A stretch of DNA of 56,426 nt, taken from assembly GCA_022579005.1 (NCBI GenBank), contig MU401546.1, positions 1-56,426 of the forward strand, written 5' to 3'. The notes beneath the pieces were generated by a model. That model made no database searches and was not told where the DNA came from. It was given only the letters and a program-made list of their open reading frames with translations. How positions within the stretch are numbered: the stretch's first letter is position 1; each line of letters opens with the position of its first letter. Below, one piece after another: positions 34,208-51,029 of the stretch. The position numbers were made by a program, and so were the translations under genes. Source of the stretch: Poronia punctata (Eukaryota > Ascomycota > Sordariomycetes > Xylariales > Xylariaceae).

Positions 34208-34919
34208 CATTTTCTTTTTGCCTCTGAAAGTCTCGTTTCGAGTTTGAGGGAACCAACACCAACCAACGACAAGTACTTGGGGTTAACCTTGGGTCGATAA
34301 CGATGAATATATCTGATTTGAGGCTGGCGCTGGCCGTTTGGGTCATGGGATGATACCTAATGCTGACTGACTGACTGACTGATTGATGTTGCCCTGGTTT
34401 GTACCGTGTCCAGATACTCGTCGGCCGGTACCGGTTTGTTTTGCCTTTTAATGGGTATTCTGATCATGTAGGATGGGACGACCTCAGACATGTGTACAAG
34501 GCAGTGCGATGCAGTAGGGCGTCTTGTGACCGAGGCAACTGCGGAATAGCAATATCTTATACGAGTATATTACGGCACGGTACCACAAAAGTCATTATCT
34601 ATTGCGTCATGTGTGCTGGCTATTAAGTTGCCTATGCATGCAGATGCTTGTTGGAAAAAGTATAAGCAACATGGCCCGGGTACAAAGTCCAGCGAGCAAA
34701 ACGCTCATCTTTTCTGAGCAAGTCGTACCTTGTTAGCTATATTTTGATATCCATCACCACCCGTATGGATGTGTCCGAAACGCCATTCTCCTGTCCGCCA
34801 ATAACGCCTTGATAGTAAAATGTCAGAAGGAAGTGTTGCCGTAGTAGATCATGCGAGGGTTTCTCGTTTCTCGGTCCATGATGCTGATATAATAGCATCC
34901 CAAAGCCGAAATTACAGAC
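34208..34919. other. Intergenic between convergent genes
   Basis: No gene is seen. A (CTGA)n tract is at 34362-34382 and TACGAGTA at 34560. Confidence 0.55.
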
Positions 34920-36286
34920 CTAAGCTGCTCCGCGAGGTCGACCCTTCACTTTTGCTTTCTCTTTTTTCTCCTCTTTTAGCTTCTTCTTTTTGGCTTCGTT
35001 TTGTTCTTCGTGCTTCCGCTTCAAGGCAGCCCTCTCTTCGTCCGTCTTGGGAACGGGCTTGAAGAAACCTTCCAAGCGAGCTTGTTGCGATGACTTGCTG
35101 CCCTTTTCAAGTCTGGCAGCACCGGCACGGACACGGTCCTCGTTGAAACCTTTATCTGTGCAAAGAAACTTGACCAGTCCCTCAGTATCGGGCTTCTCCC
35201 ATTTGAAATCGCAGAGCGGGTCATCCGCCTTTCGAACGTCGGGTTCGAAGAACAACGCCCGGGCATCTTTATAAGGCCAGTCCTCTGGCAGCGTGTATTT
35301 TTTCTTTGGGTCGTTTTCAATGTATTCAACCACTTTTTCGAGCGTTCCGTGGTCGCGCATCAGTTTCAACGCGGTAGAAGGGCCGATTTTGGGAATCGGG
35401 TCGAGATAATCGCATCCGAGTAAAATGCAGAGATCCACAAACTAGTAGAATTAGTCACACGTCATGGTTAGTTACCCGACAGAAAACATACTTGTGTGCG
35501 ATCCATCCGCAAACCCTCGAGAACCCTGTCCACGGCGATCTCCTGAATAGGCTCCTTTCTCTGCTCACTAAACGTCAAGTGACGCAGGAGGATGGGACTG
35601 TCAAAGCACAGGGTGTCCATATCTTCACTGGCTGCGGCATACACCTTGCCGGCTCGGGCAAGCACGGCGCACTGCGCTTCGGCTTCGGTGGGCGCAATGA
35701 TGTAGGGAACGCCCATTAGCTTGAGTAGTTGTTGACACTCAGCATTGTGCTCTCGCGTCACTCGGACGGTCCGGCGCGAGAACTTTTCCACGTCTTCGGC
35801 GGTACCGGTCTCTTTGGCTTCCTCTAGATCTGCGTTCGCTTCGGCTTTGCGCTGGAACCGCTTGGCTAGCTCTCCAGACTTTAGCTTCGGAGGAGCACCG
35901 TCGAACACGTAAAGCGGCTTAATTCCATTGTCTATCATGCGAAGCGTGCGGTAGAACATTCCCATGAGGTGAGATGTGGTATCGCCGGACTCGTTCGTCA
36001 ATTGTTGGCCATCGGATCGCACCGCGATGAGGAAACTATAAATGCTCATGGAGCTAGAGAGGATACATGGTCAATAAGGTAGCTGTAACAGTTTCAATGA
36101 CGCTCAAACTTACGCATCCTACTCGAAAAAGATAACAGATATTAGCGCAGTCCGCATCCAAAACGAAGGAAGATGTGATATACTCACAATAGCAACTTTG
36201 CGACCGAACTGAGCCTTGATATCACCCTCTTTGATGGCGGCTGGAGCCTCGTCCTTGATGACGGAAAATAAGTTTTTGATACCCAT
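34920..36286 (-). CDS. FEN1: Flap endonuclease 1 (FEN1/Rad27), with 5-nt microexon
   Basis: Exons 36286-36188, 36118-36114 (5 nt), 36053-35492 and 35441-34920; 395 residues, the normal FEN1 length. FEN1 cuts 5' flaps at Okazaki fragments and in long-patch base excision repair, in the nucleus, bound to PCNA. Seen: N-domain [31 protein letters not shown], the helical arch region, I-domain [29 protein letters not shown] (acidic metal ligands), LLGCDYLD and the helix-hairpin-helix; a PIP box Q-x2-L-x2-F-F in [15 protein letters not shown]; basic tail. Introns are 69, 60 and 50 nt (GTGAGT, GTAAGT, GTATGT). Leaving out the GATGC microexon shifts the frame; including it gives the conserved ID-A-SMS. 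It encodes catalytic Asp34. The next gene on the same strand, a permease, seems unrelated. Confidence 0.97.
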
Positions 36287-36777
36287 CGTATCCAGAAGGC
36301 CTCGAGTTACGAGGATAGTTGAAGGGAGATGTTGGCTTTCCTGGGTTTGTGGCCCAACGTGTATTCGTAAAGGCAGATGTGAGGGTAGGAGAGACACGGG
36401 AAGTGATGTCACGACGCCAAAAGTCAATTAAAAATGTAGACGCGCTTCAACCCCTGTGGGGCAGCCTATTTAAACCGCGTTGCGCGACTTTTCAGTGGGT
36501 ATTTCGACCGTATCCACCCAACCCCAACCCGGCGTGCCCGGTAGGTACTTGTGCATTCAGAAGGTACCCTCTGTAATAAAAGTATACAGTTTAAACCCAC
36601 ACGATTAGGGAGGTTCAGTCGGTGGAAAAGCAGCATCAATTCTTTCCTCTCAAAAAGCATGCATGACTACATACGGTAGGTACGTGAATTAACATGGCAA
36701 ACCAAGGTAGACTTGGAAGCCACAGAAAAGGCCTGAGGAAGGTGCAACAAGTAGGTACTATTCAAATTAACATATGG
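36287..36777. other. Intergenic
   Basis: The FEN1 promoter side and the 3' end of the permease gene. No gene is seen. Confidence 0.55.
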
Positions 36778-38712
36778 CTAAGTCGTATATCGAAATTTAG
36801 GGCTCTCATCCCCAAGCTCAGCCAACTCATCTTCACTCAGGTTTTCGTGTTCCGGCTTGACCAGTCCCTTATCTCGCCTGTCATTCTCCCTCGCATACCA
36901 GAACCACGCCACTGCACACGAAAATGTTGCAACTGCCACCATAGACAGCGATACGGCATTGCCCTTGATATACCTTGGAGCATCCTTACTTCCGCTGTAC
37001 GTTGGTTAGGCATGGCGACTAGAGTATTGCATGGGCCATGGTCGACTTACTATATGAATGACACCAAGATGCCACTGGCGTTACCCATGGTGAGCTGCAT
37101 GCCAATGGCTGTCGTTCGTTTACCATATCGAGGGCAGTTATTAGGAACCTGTACACTCAATCAGTACATGGCTGATGGCATTTTTTGGGGGGTACGAGCA
37201 ACTAACCCAAGCCAAAGGCAGGCCGACCAGGACATAGAGTCCTGTTGCAATCAAGAAACACCTTCTCCATGTTAGCTGGGTGAACCAAATTGAGGCTTGA
37301 GTCTCACATACGCAAAGTAGTGCACGCTTTCCGGCACATCGGCGACCAAAAGTGCGTAACCAACGATACTGATGATGCCGAAAATCACACAGAACAGGCC
37401 TCGCTTCTGCTGTCGATCTGAAATAGACGCGATGGTCATGTATGTTATGGCCCCAAGGCCGTAACATGGAATCGTGAGCAGCTGGACCTCAGCCGGAGAC
37501 CAGGATCCTAGACCTTTGATAATTGTGGGCAGGAAAGTCGAAAAGCCTGCCCGCGTCAGTTTCTCCATGACACGCCATATACGAAAAGACACGCCATAAC
37601 TCACCATACAGCATCGTGTCGCTTCCAAACTGATTGATACAGAAAAGCCAGACCTTCCAGTCTTTGAACGCCTTCATCATGTCCTCCTTGCTGAATTTTT
37701 CGGCCTTTGCGGTAAACCCGTAGTGGGCTTGGTTTCTCGTCGCCATAAATTTCTTCTCCTCGGGGGTTAAGAAATACGCGTGGTCCGGGTCATTGGGCAA
37801 AAAGAAAAGAGTAACAACTCCCAGTAGAATTGATGGGATTCCTTCGAGGATCATAATCCATCGCCAGCCGCTCATACCTCGGGCGCCGTCCAAATGGCCA
37901 ATGCCGTAGGCAAGGAGACCTCCGAGTGCACCCGCAACCGCAGCACTGACGAAGAGATAACCTACGCGCAATGCGAGCTCACGTTTCGTGTAGAAGAACG
38001 TGAGATATACATTGAGGCCGGGGAACAAGCCGGCTTCAAATACGCCGAGCAGAACACGTAAGGCGACTAACTCGCCAAAGTTTCGGACAAAACCTGTGCA
38101 TAGCGCCAATATGCCCCAAACAAATGCGATGAAAGCCAACCACCGCTGGGGCCCAAATGGCTTCAGTACCAGGTTCGAGGGTATCTCAAATACCAGATCT
38201 AGATATGGTGTTAGTGGGAAACAGCAGTCCGAGCCCACCAACAACTAAAGCAAGGATTGTCCCAAGTGCTTTGCCAAAACTTGGCGGGGATATTTCCGTG
38301 TCTTGACTTACACGTGACAAAGAGGATGGACACGGCGATTTGAAACTGCTCGGGTGTGAGACCGAGGTCCTCTTCCAAATGATAGAGTCGCGCATTGCCG
38401 ATGTTAACTCTGGGTAGCTTTATTAGTGGCTAAATCGCGCATGCAATTCCGAGTCTCTTGGATGAAGCTCACCGGTCCAAAAAACTGAATGTGTCTTGCG
38501 CCAACGTTAGCTCCGGAACCTAGCGTACGCCGTGACTTCAACTCACAGAGCAACATAACTAGGGGGATGAGGTGTAAATCCAGCTTGCGCAAGAGTTTCT
38601 TCTCGTCCACCTGCAAATTTGGTCCTTCATCGCCCATCGCGCCCTCAGCTGTATCAGCTGTATGGGGCACTTTGGGACTTGCGTCTATTGCGTTCTGTGA
38701 AGCGGCGCCCAT
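36778..38712 (-). CDS. MFS permease of the Dal5 / anion:cation symporter type, eight exons
   Basis: Exons 38712-38547, 38494-38473 (22 nt), 38409-38312, 38198-37605, 37546-37312, 37261-37207, 37148-37051 and 36994-36778 give 494 residues. Introns are 50-113 nt, all GT-AG, one with GTTAGT. The family (allantoate, nicotinate, pantothenate or other carboxylate uptake across the plasma membrane with protons) is recognised from: cytosolic acidic start, KLLRKLDLHLIPLVMLLYTFSFLDRVNIGNARL, then VFEIPSNLVLKPFGPQRW, the long central loop (LPNDPDHAYFLTPEEKKFM), GFSTFLPTIIKGLGSWSPAEVQLLTIP and the tail NCPRYGKRTTAIGMQLTMGN. Twelve TM helices are expected. The D-R-V-N-I-G-N-A-R-L motif is rebuilt across two splice sites, which backs the model. 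Substrate cannot be told. Confidence 0.93.
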
Positions 38713-41700
38713 GTCCCTCCGATGCGGTACCTGCTACCGCCCTTTTTGTTTTCTTTAGTCAAGTAAACGGGAACGGGAACGGAGGCGGGGAAGGGACGGG
38801 AGCGCGGGGGCGGGCGTTAAATTTTTAACTAGTACGCCCACGTATTATTTATATGCAGGGACTTCTTTCTCTGCTATTAGAATTGGGGAGTGGGTTAGAA
38901 GAAGGGGGGATCTGGACCCCGGACTTTACATCAAAAACTTTGAAGTCCGCTCAGCGGCCACTTTCAGCTTGCAATCCTTATCGGTGTCGTCAAAAGCCAA
39001 GACGTCGAAAAGCCAAAGTTCAAGATATACGTGCAAAGTTTGGTATGTACAAGAAATTCGTCGGATGGTTTGTTTTAGTGAAGCTATTATTGACAAAAAA
39101 TAAGCCACTTGTTTAGATCGGTCCGTCCTAGTCAGTACTCGTAGATACGAAGTGGCAAACACGATCTACATATTAAGCCATCATCTGGTGAATACATTAT
39201 CTCATTTTATAAAATTGCTAATCACGTCCTAAACCAGCGGAAAGCTGAAGATGATGCCGGTACAGTGCTTGTTAGTAAGCCGTTTAACCAGGGTGATGAT
39301 TGCTTCAAGACCCCGATGGAAGGACGATAAGAAAGGGAAGCACATCCCCCAGGAAAATACATGATAAGACGGACTTTATGCACCGCCGGCGCCACCCACT
39401 ACTTACCCACTACTAGCGGGATATAGTCCTACACTAGTCTCTCTGGGACTAGACCATCTAGACCCCTTGACTACCGGATCTGTTTCCTAGTGTCACATTG
39501 GCACTCTGGTCGTTGCAACTTGCGGCTCCCTGGAATTCATAAATTGGATCGTGAGAATTTGGGCCTTAAAAAGCAATCAAACGTTAGACAGCCATATCTG
39601 TACTTGTATAGTCAGATCTGGTGCTTTGGTACCTAATTTGTAAGCATTTACCGAATATGCAGAGAACAATCTAGGTAAAGTTGTACTCAAACTTAAACAG
39701 AAGGTAGGGATTAGGGGGATATTCCTCACCAAAACGTCAAAACGCAAAGATCAACATTGCAGCGGTTTTATATTACTTCTTATACCTCTTAACCATATAT
39801 AATCAGCTGAAATGCACGCGCATTCCTACAATTAGACGGGCACACGGGTTATCAGTCGTTCTCTCTTTCCTTTAATGTTGAACTCGCCTGTTGGCCTACT
39901 TACCCTTCTGCCGGTATGAGTACTAGACTAGTAGATTTCGAACGCCGGCCAGGGCGTCCTTACGAGTAAGTATCATTAACTGTCTGGACGACTTTTTGTA
40001 ATAGGAGATCCGACTTTTTATTATTTTTATCTACAAGTACTCAAACACATCAACTTCATCCCACATCGTCTGGCCGGCTTTAATAATAACTTTTAGGTTG
40101 CACTTGCCTACTTACTTGTATATAAAGAATATTGACCATATTACCTTAGGTACCTATCCTACGCGTTTGTGTTGTTGTCGTCGATGATATTTGCGCCCAA
40201 TACTTACTTACCCATTAACCCACGTACTTTACTTTACTTATCTACGTGTATATAAACAGGGTAAAAACTCCACCTACAAGGTTTTTTTTTTAAAAAAAAA
40301 AAAAAAAAGTTCCTCTACTCTATCGTCATCGGTCACTTGTTGCGAGCACCCCATGTCTACCTAAACTAACCCAGACCATCTTTCTTAAATGGCGGCTTTT
40401 GTTCAACAAGTTTGCTAAAGGGTTGGTAGGAAACCCCTCTTTGGTAATAATGGTTATTAAAGTACCTACTAGGTAAGTACCTATGTACCTTAGTTCATGT
40501 CAGAAAAAAAAACTTTGGAAACGCTTCCTGGCAAAAGGGATATATTATGGGGAGCTAGCTGCTCGACTCGACTCGACGGTTTGGACCTTTTTTTTTTTTT
40601 TTTTTTTTTTATCGTGATATTTGACGCTTCTACTCAAGGTAGGTTAAGGTTACCTAGTATAGCGGAGAGGTACGTTAGGTAGGTTGTTTATTGCGTCGGC
40701 TTGAATACTATATCGATATAAGTTTGTATGGGTGGTTTTTCTATCTATGTGTGTACTTACTTGTGGTTGGTGGGTATATATACTACAGTTCGACCGATTG
40801 TCGCCACCGCGAATGAATGTTTTGGGGTAGGTATTGGACTTGAGTAGGTTAGCTAAAGTAGCTAGCTTGCGTTTTACAAGGTAAGTACATGTAGGGAAGT
40901 AAGTAAGTAAAGTTATTGCCGTGTAGGTAGGTCAGCATCTTTCTCGGAGCTGTGCCTTTGCCTTTCTCCTTTACATGCAAGCAATACCCGGGTGCAGGCG
41001 AGAGTATGTCTCGATGAGATGGAATAGGGAGTAGGTAAGGTAGGGTAGTGCGGCGGACCAACTCCGAGGCCGTCACCCCCCCCCGTTCGATGCGGAGAGC
41101 GAAGTTTCATGCGTAGTACCTATATTATGTATGTACACTCATTGGACCGAGTATCATGCGCGGCGGGGGCGGGTGTCCGTCCAACCATTGTTACCCGGTT
41201 ATCGGTTACTTTAGGTAGCGAAAAAGATTATCTACGTGTACGTGGTCATCGGCAAATGCAATGTCACGAGGTTCAATCTATCTATCTACAAATACACATA
41301 CACCTATACGAGTACCCAGCCATTGACGAGAGCCATTGGCCATCTACAAGTAAGCATATGATGAAATATATAATAAATGTATTTCTTACACCGAAACGCA
41401 CACAACAAACGGCGGCTCGAGTCTGCACCGGGGGAGGGGGGAAGGGGGGTAGATATGACGCTCCACCTAAATATATTTCATCACATCCCTTAACCATGGA
41501 CGCGCAACGGATGTTCTACGTTCGACCTTGTATTATACCTGTATCGCCTACCTAAGGGCTACGATTTTGACGAGGTATCATGATTAAATGGGAGGGAGAC
41601 GTTTTACAACGTGTAAGAAGTATCTAGGTTAGTCAAAGGGGATGAAAATACATTTGACTTAATATCAGTAATATAGGAGGTTCTACATATCAAGAATCTC

Positions 41701-42595
41701 AATTACCTACTTAGTTAAACAAATGGATATAGTAGGAGAACATCCCCGAAAGAAAAAAAAGGAGGAAAAAAAAGTACAAACCCAGGGATTCGCCGCCGGT
41801 CGTCATTTGACCCAACTATTGATCTGGAGGTACGTGTTAGGTGTATATAGAGGAAGAAGACGAGACCCCGTGTTCTCTACATACATCCCATGGTCGTACG
41901 TGTTGCTCAGTTGCTACTCATCGATATTTAGATATCCTAGAAATCGCGAGACGACCAAGCTATCTAACCTGGGTAGGTACCTACCTTAGGTTTAAGGAAT
42001 ATATCTTTCCCTTTGTCCATCTCGCGTGTAGGTATCTGCTCACGGGGGAGGGTACGGCAGGTGTTGTTCTAGACGGGATTAGCTGAGGTAGACCATGTTC
42101 TTCGTCTCCCATGTGCCATCCATAGTTTCTGTGCGAGGAAGTGACAAAAGGATTATCATAGCACATGATGGGGGGGGGGGTGTAGTATGTTTTAAAGTAG
42201 GTATGCACGTCGAAGGACTTACTTACTCCCGTTTGTTTTGCCTTCTTATATTGTAGTTTTCTTGCTGAACTCTGTCAGGTAGGTAGCTACCTAGCTGGTA
42301 GGAATGATCCGTTACGCAACCAACTTTGACAACAGTCCGCGGAGCCTTGATGAAATGTCGTATACAATAATGCACTACTCTACAAATAATGGCTCATCCG
42401 ATAGGTTGGCCAGGATAGGAGAAGAACGGGGAAATACTGTGAGCTATCTTGTGGGTTCATGATAGTGTAAGACGGAGAGCATGCTAGTCGGTAGGCAGGA
42501 CTTCAATATACCCCGAAGTACAAATGGCCTGTCTAGAATAATCATTAAGCAGTAAAAAGTTTCATCATTTATTAAATATCTCTCATAACTTGTTT
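38713..42595. other. 3.9-kb gene-free stretch
   Basis: No gene supported. Long homopolymers: T/A run at 40280-40309 and a T run at 40587-40610. Many CCTACC/GTAAGTAAGT motifs. TACGAGTA/TACTCGTA at 39136, 39961 and 41308. Frames near 38853-39116 and 41109-41555 lack motifs and splice partners. Confidence 0.55.
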
Positions 42596-46379
<3,784 letters not shown>

Positions 46380-48930
46380 ATGTTGAGCCCCCCGGGGCCG
46401 GAAACCATTGTCGCTGGTCGTAGGACAAGACGTGCTACCAAGCAACCTAAACGGTGTTCCGAGTGCGGGCAATGTTTCTCCAAAACGGAACACCTAGCCC
46501 GTCATATTCGTAGTCATACAAAGGAGAAACCTTTCTCCTGCCGAGACTGCGGCCGTTCATACAGTCGACAGTTAGTACTTTTTCCCGTCCGGAAAGAGAC
46601 CTGACGAGATCTGATGTTCGCCAATGGGTTGACATGAGACAGAGACTCTCTCCTCCGCCATTCACGGGCACATTCTCACACCAATACCCGTAATTGGAAT
46701 GTTACGTCGCCCAAGACGGCATCGCCGCCGTCTTCTCCTCAGTATTCCATACCGGGAGGAAGCGGTCGACTTGACCTAACTCCACGTGGCGAGCAAAACC
46801 CACGCAGCGACTATGAGCCCAGGGGCAGGGGCGATATGTCCTCTGCCGCTTCATATCACCCCTCGACCGCTGCTACGACCGGTTGGGGAGCTCGGTCTGA
46901 AATCTCCCAACCTCTTGCTGATGGCGAAATGAATCCACCCCCTGCCTTACACCTTGATGTATCTCCGGTTGCCGAGCAATATGTTGGAGCCGCTTTCCCA
47001 GGACTACCTGCTAGCATGTTCCACTCGCCTACCGATCTAGAGCTAATGGACATCGGATTAAATGCTCACGAACCTGCCTGGCTACTAGGAAGTGACTTTG
47101 ACCTCAACGCGCTGGACTTTTCTATATCAACTGCGATTCCTGAATGGACACATCCAGCCACTGAAGACTCGGTAACTGTGCAACAAGATCCGTATGATGC
47201 TACCAATGCATCCAGTCGTCCCAAGGGACATATGCCACTTTGCGACCTGGTGCCCGCAGTTCAGTACAATTGGTACACAACGCTTACCCGAGATGTATAC
47301 TACGAATCGCAAGACCAACTCCGCGGGCAAGACCACATTGACGAAGCTTACAGGGAAGGCCTAAAGCATAAACTTCGACCATGTCCCAGCAATCCAGCTT
47401 TACCGTCCTCTGACTTTTTGGTAGGAACGAGAAATATCCTCCCTTTTCTTCTCTCTCCTAAGCCCCGTTCTCCATATACGGTGACATGGTCTAATTATTG
47501 AGCAGAATCTTTGCATCAAGTTATACTTTGTGAGGTTCAACCCGGTATTCCCAGTTGTCCATGCGCCGTCATTTCGCCCTTCATCAGAGAATGCACTTCT
47601 CCTCTTGTCGGTGTGTTCAGTCGGCGCTCTCTTTATGGGATCCCCAGCTGCCGCTGCACAGGGGAGAAAGATATTTCAGACGCTGAACAAGGCCAATCTT
47701 TCATCGGTAAGTAATATATACATCCACCCTCTGTTCTCCCCGCGCTCACATTGTATTTGTATAAAGTGGGACACCTATATTCGTCGCGATGCGAGAGAGT
47801 GGCGTTCCCTGGTACAGGCATCTATCATCGGGCAGACCTTTGGGATGCTTTCCGGCCAGCCGGATAATGTTTGTATGACCGAGAGCTTCCACGGCACAGC
47901 TATTGCCTGGGCACGTCAAGGGGGCTTCTTTAAGATCAAGAAAGCGCCATTACCAAACTCGAACGAGCCGGAAGCTAGCAGGGATGAGGTCTGGAGACGC
48001 TGGATAGATGCCGAGGAATCAGTGCGCCTAGTACTGGCCTTATATGTTCAGGATTCCGAATTTGCCACAACATTCCACCATGAGCCCCTGCTTCGTCACC
48101 AACCAGATAAGCTACCGGTATGTAACCCGGATGAATTGTTTTTTGCTCCTACCGCCGCGGACTGGTTCAGGCTTGTGGAGAGACACGGATCCGTCGGCTC
48201 CCAAGTCACCAATAGCCGGCAAGTATATCCGTCGACGAGGAAATCCCAGATGTTTGCATATGCCTCTCTTGCGGGAATAGTGGCTTCCATCCAAGAAAAG
48301 AGATGCTCGTTTCTCAGCAACGACGAGAAGCAGTACTTCCGCAACTTACTTCTTTCATGGCACAACGAATACTATGCGCACATGCAAGGGCCAAAGAAGC
48401 ATCATATCAATCTGCTGATCTTTTGGCATGCGGCCTTCATGGCCCTGTATACGGATTCTGATCTCCTCGAGCGCTCGATAGGCCGCGACGGCAGACTGGC
48501 CGCCCAGGATGCCCGGAAAGATATCGACGGTTGGGCCGCCTCTCCCGAGGCTCGGCGCGGAGTGCTTCACGCTCTCTTGATACTGAAGCATCTCGAAATG
48601 CTCCCGATCGGGCTTGAACCGGCAATCCACGTGCCCAAAGCCGCTTTTTATTCGGCCATGGTGGTGTATAGCTATATCAAATTCAAGTCATCGGTCGACC
48701 CATACGCGCCCTCGCAGGATGAAGTGAATATCCCGGAACTTCAGGTGCCAGGATCGACCGGGACCCTAAACATGAGCAACGATAAGACGTCGGCCGCCAT
48801 CTTCTCACCTGTGGAGCCCAGTATCCTGTGTAATGCTATCGACCTCCTCCGACGAATTGGCCATTGGGAGATATCGCGCAAGTTTGCCTCCATTTTGCAG
48901 ATCCTTCTAGATGATTTGACGAAACCCTAG
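46380..48930 (+). CDS. C2H2 zinc-finger transcription factor with fungal_trans domain, four exons
   Basis: Exons 46380-46570, 46643-47420, 47506-47706 and 47767-48930; 777 residues. Introns 72, 85 and 60 nt begin GTTAGT, GTAGGA, GTAAGT. Seen: two C2H2 fingers, C26-x2-C29-x12-H42-x3-H46 and C54-x2-C57-x12-H70-x3-H74. The second is completed across the first splice (SYSRQ|DSLLRHSRAH), which fixes the acceptor at 46643. A disordered Ser/Pro/Arg linker follows, then the fungal-specific TF domain (about 320-600) with DFLNLCIKLYFVRFNPVFPVVHAPSFRP. Such proteins bind DNA in the nucleus and control nearby catabolic genes. The next genes downstream, a ring-cleavage dioxygenase and an FAH-family enzyme, make a pathway-specific role plausible. 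The 60-nt third intron has no in-frame stop, so retention would add 20 residues. Confidence 0.92.
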
Positions 48931-49783
48931 CGGCTGCCTGAGGTTCTGGACCCTGCGACCCCGGTGTTCGTCAGTGTGGCACATGGTTCATTCCCAAGCA
49001 TTGGGGCAATGGACAATGGACAATGGACCTTGGCACGGTTATAGTTCACTCGCGATCTAAGCCGCCAAGAATCAGTTTGATAGATATGACCTTGACGTTT
49101 TGGCCAAGCGAGGTCTGCGCTGTAACCATAAATTCCCAACAGGTCGGATGCTTGACCTGTAAATCAAGGGACTAAGGCATCAGTGGCCAAGCTTTCCCGC
49201 ATTCCCCAATCGGACCTTGAGAGGAGCTTTGCAAGACGGGACGGTCGTTGCAACTCTGACTGAATACTTTTTCTACCCTCGCCATCTCATCGGAACACCC
49301 TTTAACCACTCTACCAAAAAAGGTGAGCAAGACTTGAGAGCAGAAGAGAAAAGGTTGGTAACCGGCACCGGTCGGTCTACACCGGGGAAATTGCGAAGGA
49401 AGACCCTTGCGAATGAGGGCAGCGGGGCACCAAGCTTGCGGGACCAAACAAGATGCGGGACCTCGATCAAACAGTGAAGTCCGGCGGGGCACACATGTCC
49501 GTGGTATCCACATTTATCACAGCATACGAGTACAAGATGCAGTTGGTACTACATATCAGGGATGTTGGATGTCGGGGGACGAAGGACAACTTCACTATTT
49601 ATCATGGTTGACGTATAGAGCGAACCGTCTTCTTTACGCATACATCCTTTGGAAATACTTTTTGTGACTTAACTCGGGCGACTCCTACGCAAACCTCGGG
49701 GAATTTAACCTAGCAATAAGTACACCTTTTCGAGCCGGCCCGGAGCTGTATTTGCTTCTCCAACCTTGCTGGATCTCACAATC
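48931..49783. promoter_or_regulatory. Upstream region of the dioxygenase gene
   Basis: An 853-bp stretch between regulator stop and dioxygenase ATG, on the same strand. Presumably includes the dioxygenase promoter. No gene is seen. Confidence 0.4.
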
Positions 49784-51029
49784 ATGTCGGCACAGACACG
49801 GAATGAGGGGGCAGTTGTGCCCGATTTGATAGCCGTAGGCCACCAGCAAGAAGATGTCTCGACTTGGAGAGCTCGTAATAAGATCGATGTCGCAAATCAA
49901 GTCAAGCTGGTCAAGTTATCTCACATGCGCTACCAACATCCTGATCTAGACAAGATCGTCCAATTCTTGGAGGGTATGTTGACATTCTTCCCAGTCCTGC
50001 GAGTATTGCTAACCAAAAGGCAGACTTTGGCATGACGGTAGTGAAGAGGACGGAAGACGACGTATGGCTGCGAGGATATGGTTCTGACCAATACGTCTGT
50101 AAGTCTTCAACCCGGCCCCGTCGATAGTCATCATATCACTGACTTGGGATTTTAGACCACGCCCTCAAAGGCCCCAAAGAATTCCTAGGCGGAACGTTTC
50201 TCGTTGAGGCGTATGAAGACCTCGAGCGCGCTGCCAAGTTGCCGGGTAGTAGTAATATAGAAGAACTAGTCGACGCGCCCGGTGGGGGTTTCTTCGTCAC
50301 GGCCCGAGACGCGGAGGGCTTCCCGATCAATCTGATATATGGACAAGAGCCGCGAGAGCCGACAGCGGAAGAGCAGCCCAAGACACTTGTTTACAACTAT
50401 GAGAATGAGAAGCCGCGTGTACGCGAATTCCTGCGTTTCAAGACTGGGCCCGCTGCGATACACAAGGTTTGTCTTGTCAATCAATTATCGCGAAAGCATG
50501 ACGGAAAAAGAAGATTGATTTTAGTAACCGTGTTTTGTGATACTAGCTCGGTCATTACGGTCTATGCGTGCAAGACTTTCCTGGACAGCTCGATTTCTAC
50601 TTGAGGAACTTCAACCTTGTTCCCACCGACTTCCTCTACGTAGACGAGCCCGACGGCACGAAGAAAGACGTAGCAGTTTTCGCGCACATCGATCGCGGCG
50701 AAGACTACGTCGACCACCATTCCTTCTTCATGAGCACCAACAAGACTAGCCACGTACACCATTGCTCCTTTGAAGTACACGACTATGACACGCAGATGCT
50801 GGGACACCAGTGGTTGGCTAAGAAAAGCTACGAGTCTGTCTGGGGCGTCGGCCGACATATCCTTGGGTCCCAGATCTTTGACTACTGGTGGGACACCACG
50901 GGGAACATGATCGAGCACTACATCGACGGGGATGTCGTCAACCAGAAGACCCCTATCGGTTACAATCCTGCCGGCCATGAGTCGTTGGCTGTCTGGGGTC
51001 CGGAAACTCCGAAGTGGTTCCTTGATTAA
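49784..51029 (+). CDS. Type I extradiol (VOC-fold) ring-cleavage dioxygenase
   Basis: Exons 49784-49973, 50024-50098, 50156-50466 and 50547-51029; 352 residues. Introns 50, 57, 80 nt start GTATGT, GTAAGT, GTTTGT. The likely reaction is Fe(II)- and O2-dependent opening of a catechol ring next to the hydroxyls (meta-cleavage), in the cytosol. Seen: two VOC modules, the N-terminal one beginning VKLVKLSHMRYQHPDLDKIVQFL and the catalytic C-terminal one beginning KLGHYGLCVQDF. The 2-His-1-carboxylate set fits: H195 (LGHYG), H264 (HHCSFEV) and E315 (MIEHYIDGD). GRHILGSQIFDYWWDTTGNM is typical of the BphC/catechol 2,3-dioxygenase-like branch. The ring substrate is unknown. It lies tail-to-tail with an FAH-family gene. 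Confidence 0.9.

Noticed and set aside
46643..46690. Alternative acceptor at 46609 for the first intron of the C2H2 regulator
   Set aside because: It opens a frame that loses both histidines of the second finger and soon meets a stop. The acceptor at 46642 restores DSLLRHSRAH and the long downstream frame.
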